The position numbers and the translations under genes were made by a program. A DNA stretch of 64,000 nucleotides, from NCBI GenBank assembly GCA_028673005.1, contig CM054117.1:50733370-50797369 (forward strand). Reading direction: 5' to 3'. This DNA comes from Tanypteryx hageni (Eukaryota > Arthropoda > Insecta > Odonata > Petaluridae). This document shows, in pieces, positions 1-12,190 of the stretch (position 1 is its first letter; each line of letters starts with the position of its first letter). The notes under the pieces were generated by a model. The model had not been told where the DNA came from and did not search any database. It saw nothing but the letters and a program-made list of their open reading frames with translations.

Positions 1-3000
1 AACAGATCGAATTTGCCTCTCTTTTTCAAATCATTGATGCATTAAAGAATTATCGAGCTTGTCTTATAGCTGGAAATAAGTTTCAGAATAAACACTCAAG
101 TATCGAAAATTGAAAAATAAAATACTTGACTTAGGTATCTTCAGCAGCTATTTTTAGAATCTTCTTAAAGCCGAAATGTACCTCTTCTTTTTTATCACCT
201 TTACATGGCTATAAGAGTTACATAATTCAAGTACTCAATTTTTTTCAATCCTTAAGTGCTTATTCTGGAACATCTCAACGATTTTAACGTTCTCTCTTAT
301 ATTCTAGATAATTAATTTTACTCTACACATCCTTTTTTGTTTTTCTTTCTTCTCCAAGTCCACATTTTGAAGTTTTCTGGGTATTTGCATTGTTTTTTAT
401 ACGTCGTTTTTTTGCACTGTAGGATGTGATAATTTTTACAAGAAAAAAAGTTGATGAAATTACATACATTACACATTATACATATTAATGCTAAATAAGT
501 TACGGCACAATTCCACGCTTAAGCATATTTCTGTGAAGAAAGAAATAATTTTAACGGCAAAAATCATAGGAACATGTTTTTACGTTATTTTCGTATGCAT
601 TAACTTAATCAATGTTTAATTTTCGTCGCAATTGATATAACTTGCCTTCTTCTAGATCTGTGAGATATCATTTTCCCGTCTCCACCTACAGGAAATCTAC
701 CCTAACAACTATCTTCCTCATTCCGAACACTTGTCTAGTGAGAATCCTTACCGCCTAGAATTCCTTCTCATTCCAATAGCCATCCAACTCCTACGTAATG
801 GTCTCGTCCGCAGACTATTTCCTTGATGTTCTGATGCCGCCCTGGAATCTAGATCGAATCCAGGGAGCTTGTGGACAATACGTTAGGGCATGATGGTCAA
901 ATCACACGAGAATTTTCACTCAACACGTGCTATATATTCCCTTTAATGCAGTGTCTGTTAACAGTATAATATGGGTCAACGGTTTAAGCCCTATAAATAA
1001 TCATCATCATCATAGCCAGATTATCCCAGCCTCCTCGCGGAAGAATTTTCCGTCGTTTTTCTTTATCGTTTATTCCGGTTAGTCGGCCATATTTTATAAA
1101 GGGGTGAATATCCGTCTTTTCTCTCCTTATTTTTTACGGTCATTGTTTAAATAGCGAGACTAGACCTAGAACCTTTTGAGTTCATGTTCTTAATTTTCGG
1201 GTAGGTGTTCATTTTATTCGCTTGATTCTGTATAGATTCTGTTCATCTTCTGAGATGCCACTCTTTTGATAGTCCTATCTCACATCTAGCAGATTGATTT
1301 TAAGGATACAGGTTAGCTGCAGCGAAAATAATTCCTTCGAGTTTGTCTTTTGTTTATGAAAAATTCAAATCCTCTCTTTCCTCTCCCTCGCGTTCCAATA
1401 ATGTATTCTAATAATTTATTCAAAAGAGAAATATTGATTTGGCCCTATAGCTGGAATCAAATCGATAGCTTATATAATCTTGAAAGCCGTGTGATTCACC
1501 ACAGGTAGAATTTCTATAGCTGCAAATCAGTCTAAATGTGCATTTCGTTTTCACGACCTATTTATTCCAATTGGAGTTACAATGACTATTATTAGCTAAA
1601 CATTAATTATTTATTTGCAAAAATAGATTTATTTAAAAATATAGATTATTTCCGAATGTTTGCCCCTAAAAACATAATAATAATGAACTTTAATCGCAAG
1701 AAATTTAAATTATTCTATTAATGTACTTAATGTGACATAATTTATGAAAACTTAATTAAAATTTAAGCCCGTCCAAATAAAGGTTTCATTTAAAATTTTA
1801 ATAAAGTAATAATAGATATATGGAAAATAAATAACGAAATTATCTGATGGATTCGTTGATTTTGACAGAAAATGTTCGTTTGATTGAAAACTATTGATTT
1901 AAATGAACATGTTGCATTTCCTGTATTCCATTGATCGGAGATATGTTAATGTGAATATCTAGATCATTTTCTTGTTTCTGGTGCAAATTTTTTCCGTCCA
2001 AATGCGGCTTCTCACGTGTCACTATGATTGTTCGATGTATTCAAAGTATGGGACAATCCAATTTTGGTATTGATTTGCGTCGTGGCAGTCTTGTAGTAAA
2101 TTCATTGAGGAATTGAAGTTAAGTTTCTAAAAACTATTGAGATAATAATGAAATCCTGTTTTCAAGTCGATTCCTCTTAAATGGAAAATGATTGCTCTCG
2201 TTACAACAATCGAAGAACGATTTTCGTATTTATGAAAAAAGACAAATACATAGATTGTTCCGTTGCGCACAGTACGCAAAGATGGCGCCAAAAAAATTAC
2301 TTCCCTCGAAAATTTAAATACGAGACGTGCCGTGAGACTACCAAAATCCTCACGTTTGACGGATTAAACTTTGCAAGAAAACTTATCCTTTTGCACGCTT
2401 TAATTCTTTCGGAACAAAATGTGCCAAGAGTTTCTCCCTCTCCGATAAATTTCATATAAAAAAGGAGTGTAACGTCAGAGAAAGAACCGCAGCGTATTCG
2501 TTATAAGAGTTTCTGACGACTTCCTTGATCCTCTTTTGTTTTTCCCTCGTTTCTAAGTAGAGACTACGTCTCATAGGTTAAGAAAAAAGTAAATCTCGTT
2601 CTGGTGGTTAATTTTTTCCCGAAAGATAATTATAAACTATTAAAATGCGGTATTTTATTCGTTATAGAATTATTAAGAAAGCTATAAAAACAGTTTAAAG
2701 TGCGGCTTTACCGGAGAACTGAAAGGACTCGTTAAAAGATGGGAGTGAGATAGATAGAGCGAGAAAAATAAACAAAAGTTGTTGATTTGTTTCACCTCAA
2801 GTGGCCATATTATTTTCATGACCCGGAACAAGAGTTCTTCCACGCCAATTTTCCTCCTCCCGAATAAAAGAGAATCGTAAAAATAACGAAAAAATACGAA
2901 CACAAGCCGCCACTCTGTATATATGTATATTTATATCTCAAAAACCCAGCCCCTTCAATTGGCCCATGTTTTTATTCTAACGCTTTTTCTTGCGAGGTCA

Positions 3001-3100
3001 AGGGCGTCCTTAAACATCTGCTCCAGTTTGGTGTTTTTTATATATATAACACACTCCATTCCGCACGTGTTCGCTTATTTTTAAGAGAGTGGCTGTTAGC
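1..3100. other. Unannotated AT-rich DNA
   Basis: I recognise no gene or element here. A short (TCA)n run at 1001-1013 resembles the simple-repeat tail of the RTE elements seen elsewhere in the window, but the adjoining sequence is not recognisably RTE. The 92-codon frame at 2181-2459 has no motif and is probably chance. Confidence 0.5.
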
Positions 3101-3119
3101 GGTGCGGAGGGTTAGGGGG

Positions 3120-3170
3120 GCAGGGGGTGTGGGCTGGGGGGGGGGGGCGGGGGGGTTGAGGGCTGAGAGC
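3120..3170 (+). other. G-run tract, possible G-quadruplex
   Basis: The stretch is almost pure G with several runs of five or more, the longest about a dozen. Runs of this density on one strand can form a G-quadruplex. No gene or promoter can be tied to it. Confidence 0.45.
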
Positions 3171-3557
3171 AGGGTGCGGAGTGTTGGGGACTAGAAGAAA
3201 GTCGGACTAGTTGGTCGTAGAGGGGAAAAAAAGCCTTCCCTCTCCTAAAGAGCACCTGTTGTGTTTTAGCGTGCGTGCTTGCGTGCACATGTTGCTTTCG
3301 TGCGTGCGTGTGCGTGCTTTCCAGCCCGTTCCTAAGAGAAATTTTATGCCTATTACAGTTCTTCGAGAGGAGTTTCTCTGGCGATTTAGATACAAAAAAT
3401 ATTTAGTTATTCTCGACTCCACCACCACCGTCAACATCATCTTCTTAGTATTATTTCCCCATCATTTCTCTTCACTTTTCCCCTTACCTCTTGGCGCGTG
3501 CTTGTACGTGTGTTTGAGGTTGCCTAGTAGGTCCCTGTCGCGGTCGTACAGACACTT

Positions 3558-3843
3558 TAACCTTCCAGTAACAGTGTGATTTTCGGGTCCCTGGCGCAGA
3601 TTAATGTCTCGCAAACTCGGCCCCCTTTTCATAATCCTCATAAATCTTTTGGATTTGTGCTTGAGCGGTTAGGTGAGTGCATGTGTGAGTAACATCAGGT
3701 TCCTGGCGAGGATTAACAACCCCTAAGCTTGTGAGTTTATATTTTTTGTTTACTCACACCCCTTTTTTGCGTTTTTTCCCTTTTTCTTTATTTTCTTTCC
3801 CAGTGTGTCTCTACATTATTAATTTTACGGTTAAGGAGTTAAA
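3558..3843. repeat. Dispersed repeat Y, copy 1 (uninterrupted)
   Basis: The block matches 42738-42975 plus 43610-43670. Both copies share a 'tttcgggtccctggcgcag' segment, a later 'ggtcctggcg'-type echo and the same order of T-rich spacers. Copy 1 runs continuously where copy 2 is interrupted by an X element, so it serves as the empty-site allele. Class unknown; no coding content seen. Confidence 0.55.
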
Positions 3844-4104
3844 TTTTAATTTTAACAACAATTTAACCGTAGTCTCCGCCTTTGCTTATCTTCGGATCGA
3901 CCGTCTATTTTTTTGGTTTTTAAGCGATGCGTGTGTTTCAGCTGACGGTGGAGTTTTCGTCGTCCGCTTACTTCGCTCGTTTTTAATTCATGCCTCGCTC
4001 GACGCGTTTGCGTGGGAGGCATCGATCCGTCACAAGCAGGCGCTTCTAGATGGCGAAACCTTTGCCAACGAAAATAAAACTGTAACAATGTAGCAGAATT
4101 TGGC

Positions 4105-4106
<2 letters not shown>

Positions 4107-4168
<62 letters not shown>
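4107..4168. repeat. (TA)n microsatellite
   Basis: About 60 bp of pure alternating A/T directly abutting the palindromic PLE terminal repeat that follows. PLE copies in this window repeatedly sit against (TA)n, so the tract probably marks the insertion site. Confidence 0.95.
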
Positions 4169-4170
<2 letters not shown>

Positions 4171-4302
4171 ATGTCAACAAGGTGTTGGGATGGGGAAACC
4201 CAGTGAGCACTCACCAATCAGACGACTTCAGGTTTTCGAGGCCCCGGGGATGTCGAAGCGACACACGTAAAATAACACAAAAACACAGAAACATCACAAA
4301 CG

Positions 4303-4331
4303 TAAAGCTTTCGGAACTACTCCTTCTTCAG
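4303..4331 (-). ncRNA. Hammerhead-like ribozyme core (left palindrome arm)
   Basis: On the minus strand this reads CTGAAGA, a short stem-loop, then GAAA followed by the self-complementary AAAGCTTT. That order matches the conserved boxes of a hammerhead ribozyme (CUGANGA, helix II, GAAA) with a very short palindromic helix III, the arrangement reported for Penelope-like elements, which can work as a dimer. Helix II is weak: GGA pairs with TCC and one A is bulged. Helix I was not established. Inference only. Confidence 0.4.
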
Positions 4332-4345
4332 CTACAGAGAGAGAA

Positions 4346-4374
4346 CTGAAGAAGGAGTAGTTCCGAAAGCTTTA
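4346..4374 (+). ncRNA. Hammerhead-like ribozyme core (right palindrome arm)
   Basis: Mirror copy of the core in the left arm, now on the plus strand: CTGAAGA at 4346, GAAA at 4365, and the palindrome AAAGCTTT ending at 4373. The next base is A, a permitted cleavage nucleotide after U in the NUH rule. Two such cores head to head on opposite strands would form one long hairpin RNA if transcribed. Confidence 0.4.
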
Positions 4375-4546
4375 CGTTTGTGATGTTTCTGTGTTTTTGT
4401 GTTATTTTTCGTGTGTCGCTTCGACATCCCCGGGGCCTCGCCAACCTGAAATCGTCTGATTGGTGAGTGCTCACTGGGTTTCCCCATCCCAACACCTTGT
4501 TGACATCCATATATTCATTTTACCTTTCCTTTTCCGTAAGTTGTTA

Positions 4547-4567
4547 TATATATATATATATATATAT
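4547..4567. repeat. (TA)n microsatellite
   Basis: A short run of alternating T/A about 35 bp beyond the PLE palindrome. Confidence 0.9.
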
Positions 4568-5540
4568 GTCGAGAAAAATTTTGCGGATAAATCGCTCCCG
4601 TAGAAGAGCACGGCGAGGGACATTCGGAATTTGTGAATAGAATGCGGCGGTTTTATTTTTCGTGGCGCGGAGACAAAAGCACTCTTTTTCAAAACTTTTT
4701 CCATCCTGTTAAAACATTATTTTTCGTTTTTTTTATATCTCCCCGAATTATCCTATCCGCTGAGCATTGATCACTGGGATGAGAGGTTTTCCATTCGCAA
4801 CCGTGAGTTTTGAGCGCTCTTCTGGTTAAACGAATGCGCTTCAAAAGCTTCTGTTCTGCTTCGAACGCTCGCGAGATAAAAATTCTCGTCTCATCGAGAG
4901 GATAGTCGAATGGTAAAATACAAATAAAAAGGTTCGTTTCGCTTATAACGTTAAAAAAATATTGTTTTGTTTTTGCCGCTTATTATCCTATTAAAGCGTT
5001 ACTGTTTTGTTTTTTAAGATAAAGTGAAATACATTTTCTAACGAGCGAATTATATCCTATTTTAACAAGTGAACAACAATTCATGCCCCTTTGATTAGCT
5101 TATTACGCGTCTATAGGTGTACCGAATGTAAACATGCGCGCAAAGGAAAAATTATATGTAATGCATAATTGGAAAGATTCGAAATGTGGGGATAGAGAAG
5201 TCTGAAAAACTAAAATATAGTAAAAATGAAGAAGTATAAAGAATAATGTGAGAGAAAAGATTGATTACACCAATGATTAGGTATAGGAAAGTGAATGTTT
5301 CGGAGGCACTCCATCATCAACTCCTCAAGCCAGTTTCACGTACATGTGTACTGACCTTGCCTCCCTACCTCAGTAGCGGTTGTCCGTACACGTACTGACC
5401 ATGAAGTATTTCTAATCTGAGCCACTATTTACCGTTTCTTTGACATCACAACAAACATAAACGCCAAGGATGATCAAATAAATTATAATAGCCTCTTTAA
5501 GAAGCAAGCAGCGATCCAAAAAAAATTCCGGCTTGGAGGA
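4568..5540. other. Unannotated DNA
   Basis: No coding potential, repeat family or RNA gene recognised. Confidence 0.5.
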
Positions 5541-5690
5541 TTAAAGGTGCAATTGTAGAAAAAATTGAAGACACAAGAGGAAGGGAAATTTTCCAGCTGA
5601 TAGACTACTTGAAAAGGGAAAAGAGTTTCCAAGCATTAAATAAGGTTACGGGGGATAGGATAATGTGGAATAATGCCGTTCAACGTATTA
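5541..5690 (+). pseudogene. RTE-type LINE, C-terminal fragment
   Basis: A plus-strand reading contains 'RGREIFQLIDYLKREKSF' and ends near 'DRIMWNN'. This aligns without gaps to the C-terminal tail of the RTE polyprotein at 21728-22534 ('RGRKRFQLIDDLKGKESY', then 'ENRSIWRT'). Only about 45 codons are recognisable and there are no catalytic residues, so this is a relic of a more diverged subfamily. Confidence 0.6.
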
Positions 5691-6894
5691 TTAGCGTATT
5701 ATCTCTGGACCATCTGCGGGCACATTACTAATGATCATGCTAATGGCACACGTGTGTGTGTGTTTCCGTGTATGTGTCTCCGCACTTGCTTGTAAACAGG
5801 AGTCCGCGACGCAAATCAACGTGCCAGGACGTTAAAATGGAAGAGGACTGGTCACGTTGCAAAGAACACGATCACTGCTGTGCACCTAACGTTGGCGAAT
5901 GGGTGCCAGGGAATATCAACTCAATGGAAATAAACCGCGATCACACGACGAGCTTAGAATTCGCGAATACATGCGTTGGCAACTTATCCCATGCGTTCTA
6001 TTGAATATAAACCCGATAACGGGTGCATTAAAGTAGTGCTACAACGCCAGAATGCACCAACAAAGCAATCACAATTGCTAATCCGAAAAAACCGTCGGTT
6101 CCACTGAGAAAATAACAACTCACGTCTAATTGAATAAGCTAAAGGCGCCAAAAAAATTTCGAGACAGTTTCGTGCCCTTTGGAGCGCTTTGAGGTAAGCG
6201 TCGCATTCTGCTTCGCCAATTCCTTGCCTTGCTTCCTCTTCCAATCCGATTACTTTTCCTCGAAATTTCTTAATAATCGAGCAAAGGCGCTGGCGTGAGC
6301 AGGAAATTCGCTCTTTTTAAGACTCGCAGTTGGAATTTTCCGGAATTTTTCTCTCTCGAGCGGAAAAAATTGCTCGCGCCAGAAATTTAGGTCACGAAGA
6401 AAATGTTCTTGGCGGAAATTGTCGGCGGGAGATTATTTCGTGCCGCAGCTATGAGAAATAAAGCGTAATCGTGTTCCGTGCGCTCGTATATCACGCCGCT
6501 AATTGTGAAATGTGTACATTCTAGGGAAAAATGTAAGTGTCTTGCAAACCTCTATTTTTTCGGCAGTATAAAAGACGATATTAGAGCAATACGGTTTTCT
6601 TTTGCGAAGAATAATCGCCGGTAATATTTTTTCATCCATTCTCTCAAATTGCTCGCATCTTGCGATTTGACGTGGAGAAATTAGTGAGCGTAAACTCGTA
6701 AGAAATCAAAGCCTCACAAAAAAATGCGTGTGTAATGATTTGGAGTTTGCATAATATTTTATGTAACATTTCTATTGCGCGTTGAAATGATTTAGAAAGA
6801 AGTACGGTCCAGTTAATTTTAAAGAATTCTTGAATTGATGAGCGCAATAAGTTTATGCGCACTGTATGTCTGTGAATGTACTCGCACGCATCTG

Positions 6895-6899
<5 letters not shown>
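5691..6899. other. Unannotated DNA
   Basis: Nothing recognised. The 82- and 86-codon frames around 5756-6244 have no motif and I do not call them genes. Confidence 0.5.

Positions 6900-6957
<58 letters not shown>
6900..6957. repeat. (TA)n microsatellite
   Basis: About 58 bp of uninterrupted alternating A/T. Confidence 0.95.
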
Positions 6958-6960
<3 letters not shown>

Positions 6961-7272
6961 GAGAGGAGTATAGCAAAGTTGTTACCGATTCAATGTATGT
7001 ATGGAGAAGTCTAGGAGGCACCGGAGATTTCAAGATTATAGGATAGAAACGTCATTATAAGGGTGGTGTTAAGGCTAGACGGATCATAAGAATAGCAAAA
7101 TATCCTAATGACAGTTGGCCCTCAACATCCCATCTGGGATAATGGACTTCGTAATCAACGCAATTGTTGAAACCACATTCATTTATTCGCCAATACTGCG
7201 GATACCAAAACCAACGTCACATAGGAATAAAGGAACTCAGCTCCTGACTCAAAAGATTAAACACATAATCAA

Positions 7273-7280
7273 AAGGATAA

Positions 7281-7318
<38 letters not shown>
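7273..7318. repeat. (TA)n microsatellite
   Basis: About 45 bp of alternating A/T, 60 bp before a second, longer (TA)n tract. Confidence 0.9.
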
Positions 7319-7322
<4 letters not shown>

Positions 7323-7378
7323 TTATTCTTTTAAATATGTGGTTTATCTTGTGAGTTAGTAGCTGAGCTCCCTTATTC

Positions 7379-7380
<2 letters not shown>

Positions 7381-7434
<54 letters not shown>
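7381..7434. repeat. (TA)n microsatellite at a PLE edge
   Basis: About 54 bp of alternating A/T immediately left of PLE copy A. A shorter (TA)n run also lies at its right edge, consistent with insertion into a pre-existing microsatellite. Confidence 0.95.
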
Positions 7435-7437
<3 letters not shown>

Positions 7438-7588
7438 CTAAAGGAAAAGAAAAGGTAGTGATGAGATGAGGGTGGCAACAAGGTGTTGAGGGAAGCCCAG
7501 CGGACACTCACCAAGTTGAGGACCAAGCTGGCAGGCTGCTGGGGGCGTCGAAGAGACACGTAAAACACACGAACACAAAAACACACGC

Positions 7589-7616
7589 AAGCTTATCGGG
7601 CCTATGCCCTTCTTCA
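7589..7616 (-). ncRNA. Hammerhead-like ribozyme core in PLE copy A
   Basis: Minus strand: CTGAAGA, one extra A, a perfect GGGC/GCCC helix closing an ATAG loop, then GATAAGCTT. The helix II analogue is better than in the 4.3 kb palindrome, but the GAAA box is altered to GATAA and the base after the palindrome AAGCTT is G, not a normal cleavage nucleotide. Probably a decayed ribozyme, if it ever was one. Confidence 0.35.
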
Positions 7617-7851
7617 GCGAAAGAGTAACGTAAAGTGACACACTGGGCGGGGAATGACAGGGTGATGTGGGAAGGTTGATGATTGGAGGAGGTGGGGAGT
7701 AGGAGGGGTGGATAGCCAATAAAGAGGGAGTGTGGTAAGGGAAAGTGCGAATAACTACAATGTAACAAGGAGACAATGTAAGGGGCTAATAGGGTTAGCG
7801 GAGGTTGAGGCCAGGCGGAGAGAAAGAGTCGAGAAGATGGATATGTGCTAG

Positions 7852-8511
7852 TTACCAGTGTCGGAGAAGGGGGGCAGGAGTGTCATAGGGTAAAGCGCGA
7901 ATAATCCTAACATTGTAGCAACTATTGAAAGGGACATTGTGGGTATTAGCGTGTAATGCAACTGGGAGGGGGCGTCTGAGAGAAACGCTATTCCGGTGAC
8001 CGTTCATTTGGATGTTTAACGGATTGCCGGTGAGGCCTACGTAAAACGCGGGACAAATGGTGCAGGTAAGGAGGTAAATGACGTTACGGGTGGTGCAGTT
8101 GCTTCTGGAGGTGATGGGGTAGGTGATGTTGGTGGAGGGACTCGAGAAAGAAGATGATGGTAGGTTGGATAGGGCAAGTGAGGCAGCGAGGTTTTCCGCA
8201 GGGGAGCCTATTGCAAGAAGCGTGGTAGAAGTGGGAAGTTCCTTCCTCCACAAGATATTTCTCAAATTTTGGGGCCGGCGGAAGGAGAGGAGCGGAGGAT
8301 TGGCAAAAAGGTTGATAAAGAGGGACTGATGGGAGGAAGAGGTAAGAATTGGGTGGGCAGCATGAAGGATTGTTTTGAGAGCTTCGTGGATACCAGGAAG
8401 GAAAAGTGTCTTAAGAGTGAGTGGAGGGGTAGATGCAGGAATAGTGGGTGTGTGAGGATGAGATCCATTGTGGGTAGGCGTCATCGCCCTATGGATCTGT
8501 TCGCGGACCAA
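7852..8511 (-). pseudogene. PLE GIY-YIG endonuclease region, copy A
   Basis: Penelope-like elements encode a GIY-YIG endonuclease C-terminal to the RT, which nicks target DNA for primed reverse transcription. The frame contains 'NVIYLLTCTICPAFYVGLTG', the PLE-type GIY-YIG start, followed by 'LNIQMNGHR'. Copy B has 'LNIRMNGHR' at the same place, so the arginine expected to be catalytic has become glutamine here. The zinc-linker region (CGKPRCLTCP in copy B) is read in the wrong frame because copy A lacks 4 bases near 8199. Non-functional. Confidence 0.7.
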
Positions 8512-8564
8512 GACTGGAGGGTAACCACGTTTGAGAAGAGCATCCTCGAGGACAGAGTAATACT

Positions 8565-9035
8565 CTAGAAGGGATGCTCTATCGGAACAAAGCCTCCATC
8601 CTCGACGAGCAAGGGCATAGGGGATAGAGGTTTTGGTATGAAGGGGATGGCAGCTATCAAAGTGGAGGTATTGGAGGCTGTTGGTGGGTTTGATGTGAAC
8701 ACAGGTGCGGATTTGGCTGTCTTGAAGGTAAAGATCGACATCCAGGAATGTGATGTGGGAGGTAGAGGATTGATGGGTGAAGGATGGGAGGAGAGACGCG
8801 AGAGAAAGGAAAGGAGAGAGTCAGGTCCATGCGTCCAAATGAGGAAGACATCGTTGATGTTTCTCAGCCACAAAAGTGGTCTGAGTGGAACGTTGAGGAA
8901 GAGTCTTTCCCATTCTCCAAGGTAGCAATTGGCGTATGAAGGCGCCATTCGGGTGCCCATCGCAGTGCCTCTAATTTGAAGGTAGTGACGACCATCGAAT
9001 GAGAAGTTGTTCAATTTGAGCACCATTGCTGCCAA
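8565..9035 (-). pseudogene. PLE reverse transcriptase fragment, copy A
   Basis: Reverse transcriptase of the Penelope type, from motif B onward. Visible are 'YLQIRGTAMGTRMAPSYANC' (motif B) and 'LRNINDVFLIW', where copy B has 'LRYIDDVFLIW'. The catalytic YIDD box is thus NIND and the enzyme would be dead. Motif A lies beyond the 5' truncation. The downstream part goes out of frame around 8770. Confidence 0.75.
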
Positions 9036-9122
9036 GTCTAATAAGAAATGGGAGGAAGGTCTTGCGTCGGGTGGTCTTGAGTCCAGGAGTTTACTAAGGG
9101 CAGAGAGTATATATATATATAT

Positions 9123-12100
9123 AACAAAAGAACAAATAATGTTACATAAAACATGTCAGCCGATAAATTATTGTTATCAACGACTAAAATACACCAAATA
9201 AAGTATAGTTTATAAAGTGTATAAAGCTTATTAGGTAGCCGCAGTGCAGTGGTTTGTCCAGCCTAGTATCTTTATAGCGTTTTTTTTTATCGCAGACGTC
9301 TTCACTTTGTCCGTCAATTTTTGAAGCTATGGGAAGCTAACATGTACAGGATAGTTTTGTTTGGCGACAGACGTAAACCCTATTGGTTTTTTGGCCCGTT
9401 CATCTGTCCGTTTGTCTTTTAGAAGGATTTTTAAAAAACCCTTATGAACTATCTATACCCCGGGTCGGCAACAATATTTTGAGGCGGGCCATAGGAGTGG
9501 CGAATGAGTCAAAAAATTTGCCATACTAAGTAAAAACACCTTCTATTATTGCAGTAAATTGCCTGATTAAAGAAAAAATCTCTGAAATTAATTTAATGAG
9601 CTTTACTCGAGCATACTGAGAGGTTAAACATAAAGGAATCAAGCATTTTCAATGAATGAGAAAAATTAGTGTGAAATATGGCAATCCTTTTCCCCGACCA
9701 ACTGAAGAGAATTTGGTTGAATATTTGTACTTAATGCACATCTCAATTTTGCCAAAATGTGTCTTAATTTCAAAAATATCTTAAAAGTCCAATTCCGACT
9801 CGGAATTTATACGTATCCGTTATTATGGTAAAGCTTTGTTTTGTTTACGTTGCTACAACAATAGAAACGAGGAATTGGTACGCTCAATTTACTTATAAAA
9901 ATTGATAAAGATCACAACCATTTTAAATAACTTTTGATTGTTTTTTTGCTTTAAGTTTTGGAGAGAGAGAAGGTTGAAGATTCCGAAAATTTATGAGCAT
10001 TCTAACAAAGCGCTCTTGTAATCTGCTTCTGCAGTTCTTTTTTTTCATATATTCTTCACATTTTCCTCTTTCGTAATACTTATTTTAAATTGAGGCTATC
10101 TTATCTAAACACAATTCCTCAACATTTACGCTATTTTAGAATCGCAATGCCTTTTATGCTGAATTAAAGGATTTTTCCGTTTTTACCTCCTCAGAGTTTA
10201 ATGCCTATGTGGTCCATTCTTTCACTTGGTGGTATTACCGCAAATTTTTATTTTTAAAATGCTAACAAAGAAATGGAATTATTATCCACTCCCATTCGAC
10301 GACAATGTGTAGCGTAGTCGGTGCCGTAGTAAATAGGACGGCGTACTCTTGTTATGCGGCCATTAAGAGTTACTCACTTTATGGGATAACAGGTCTCTCA
10401 AAACATTCCTGGAGAGACAGTCGTGGAAATTTTCTGCGAAGTTTTGTTCGAATCTTCGCGTTGCCGTGCGACGGAGTTTTATAGTTTATATTCAGCCACG
10501 TTTGCTTGTTCCTACAAAACTTCCTTGTCTGAGAAAATCCCTTTTAGTGGCCGTGAGCAGGGTTTCGAAACGGCAGAGAAAAGGCCGCGTATATAAATAT
10601 AATTCCTTGAACGTGCTTTCGTATTTTGTATAAAATATATAAAAATAACACGAGCACGGGTACACGGGTATTTGGTTTAAGTGTTCCTATGAAAATAGAC
10701 CTTTTCAACTGCGAAATGAAAATCGCCAAAGTAAATTTATAGTCGAAGAGAAATAATATGATAGAGACCATCAATGCTATTAATGTAAAACATAATATTA
10801 GTTTAGATACTAATAAAATATAATTTTTACGAATTGTAAAATACAATGTTTATAAATATTAATAATCTTAAATGTTAGTTATATAGAATTGTTAAAATAT
10901 TAAATATAATTTTTTAAATAGAAGCGTGTAAAACGTTAGCAAAAATAAAACACATTAAAGTTTATAGTTCAACCACGCGAAAATATTAAATTTCGTTAAT
11001 CAGTGTAATGTATTTACTTGTGAAATGCTTTCACGAGGTCATTGCGTTCAAGGGGACTTACCGTCAACTCCACATCTTTAGCCCATCTCTCTTTTAAAAC
11101 GGATTGAATTTTTATTTTCTAGGCCAATGTCGAGCTTTGGATCGTATGCCCTAGTTGCCCGTTCTACCGCCCCTCATCTTTCGAGGGATGAAGGAGAGGA
11201 AATACATCTTCCCTGCACCAGGCTAAAGTGATGGTGACGCACCAAGGGAACCGCGTCTTCTCAGAGTCTCCTCCTACTTTCTCCGCACTTAAAGCTGTAA
11301 GTTTCAACCTCAAATGTGTAAAACTAAGTACTACTGCGCGCAGGCTTGTCACTCGGTTTCGCTGGAGATAAGAAAATCGCCGCCATTTCCAGATGTCACG
11401 GACTTGCGCACCCCCATGCGGCCCGACCGCTAACTATAATTCCCTCGCAATGATTATGCGCTCACGGTCCAAACTTTACCGTTTTCCGTACATCTCTGGA
11501 GACTGAAAATTTCGAGCACACCTTTTGTAAAGATCTATCTTTGTAGTAGCTAAATATTACGTCTCTTGTCGGCGCAACATCCGGATCCCGATGTATTCAA
11601 TACGCCATCGCTTGACGATGAATATTTGGAACACTTGCCTGGTTAGCGTCCTTGCCGAAATGGAAATATTTGCGGGGATGGAAGCTTATTTGTCGGTCGT
11701 CTGCCCGAAGATGTTTCTCCAAAAACAGTATGGAGTCACTTTAAGGAAGATAGAAAATTATTGTTACCAAAGGACTCAAAAGAGCAAAGCACTCGCGGAT
11801 AAAAAGCGACGGAGACGGAACCCCTCTTCGCACTTGTTATAACACGTAGTGTACCCTTAAGAAAAAACTAATTAAAGAGGAAACTTCCAGAAACTTTTCC
11901 TTCCTTCTCTTCCATAGATTTCCGAAACAACTATTACGGCACATTCTGGCTTGCGCTCAACGTCGAGACGGCTGCGGTTAAAAAATCTGCGACGTGCGGT
12001 TTGCGTATGTAATGTATACAGAATTTAAACTTTGTCAGCAACGTTCCTTTTCGGGTATCCTTGGTATCCATGGTGAGCATGGAAATCTTCTTGTCAAGTT

Positions 12101-12190
12101 GTTTCTTCTGTCAGCAAATCCTCCCATGGTGCGAGGGTAAGGGTGATGGCGGTGGAGCGGAGGATAGGACTCTCAACCGTACCCTCCTTC
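9123..12190. other. Mostly unannotated DNA
   Basis: No gene recognised. Frames such as 10544-10846 on the minus strand lack motifs and look like chance. A possible hAT-type terminus is listed separately at 9458. Confidence 0.5.
9458..9530 (+). mobile_element. Possible hAT-type terminus
   Basis: The text 'cgggtcggcaac' followed by a GC-rich 'gaggcgggcca' block resembles the ends of hAT-superfamily non-autonomous elements. No partner terminus or 8-bp target duplication was found. Weak. Confidence 0.25.

Larger units (their letters stand above)
4168..4511. mobile_element. Palindromic Penelope-like terminal repeat
   Basis: Two arms, about 4168-4332 and 4345-4511, are near-perfect inverted copies separated by roughly 12 bp. 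Each arm resembles the pseudo-LTR of the PLEs at 7437 and 54365: it shares the 'caacaaggtgttg' edge, the 'cactcacca' block, the 'cacaaaaacac' block and the 'cttcttcag' core. No RT or endonuclease lies between the arms, so this is an inverted pair of terminal repeats. Inverted partial copies are known for Penelope elements. The arms differ at only a few bases, which suggests a recent event or gene conversion between arms. (TA)n flanks both sides. The 60-codon frames on both strands are shadows of the palindrome. Confidence 0.8.
7437..9108 (-). mobile_element. Penelope-like element, copy A (5'-truncated)
   Basis: Minus-strand PLE with its 3' pseudo-LTR at about 7437-7830, a GIY-YIG endonuclease region, then the C-terminal half of the reverse transcriptase. 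It stops abruptly inside the RT reading frame, where (TA)n resumes at 9108, so the 5' part is missing. It is highly similar to copy B at 54365-58021. Copy A keeps about 20 bp encoding 'GEWERLF', which copy B lacks, and carries its own frameshifts. Two reading-frame pieces remain, at 8565-9035 (RT) and 7852-8511 (linker and endonuclease). Confidence 0.85.

Noticed and set aside
1001..1020. (TCA)n run taken as another RTE 3' tail
   Set aside because: Neighbouring bases lack the shared 'ctgtccgaagacag'-type motif or any RTE coding remains.
7438..7776. Apparent 112-codon protein repeated at 54338-54886 and 56478-58055
   Set aside because: Translation of the PLE pseudo-LTR; it recurs because the DNA repeats, not because a protein is conserved.
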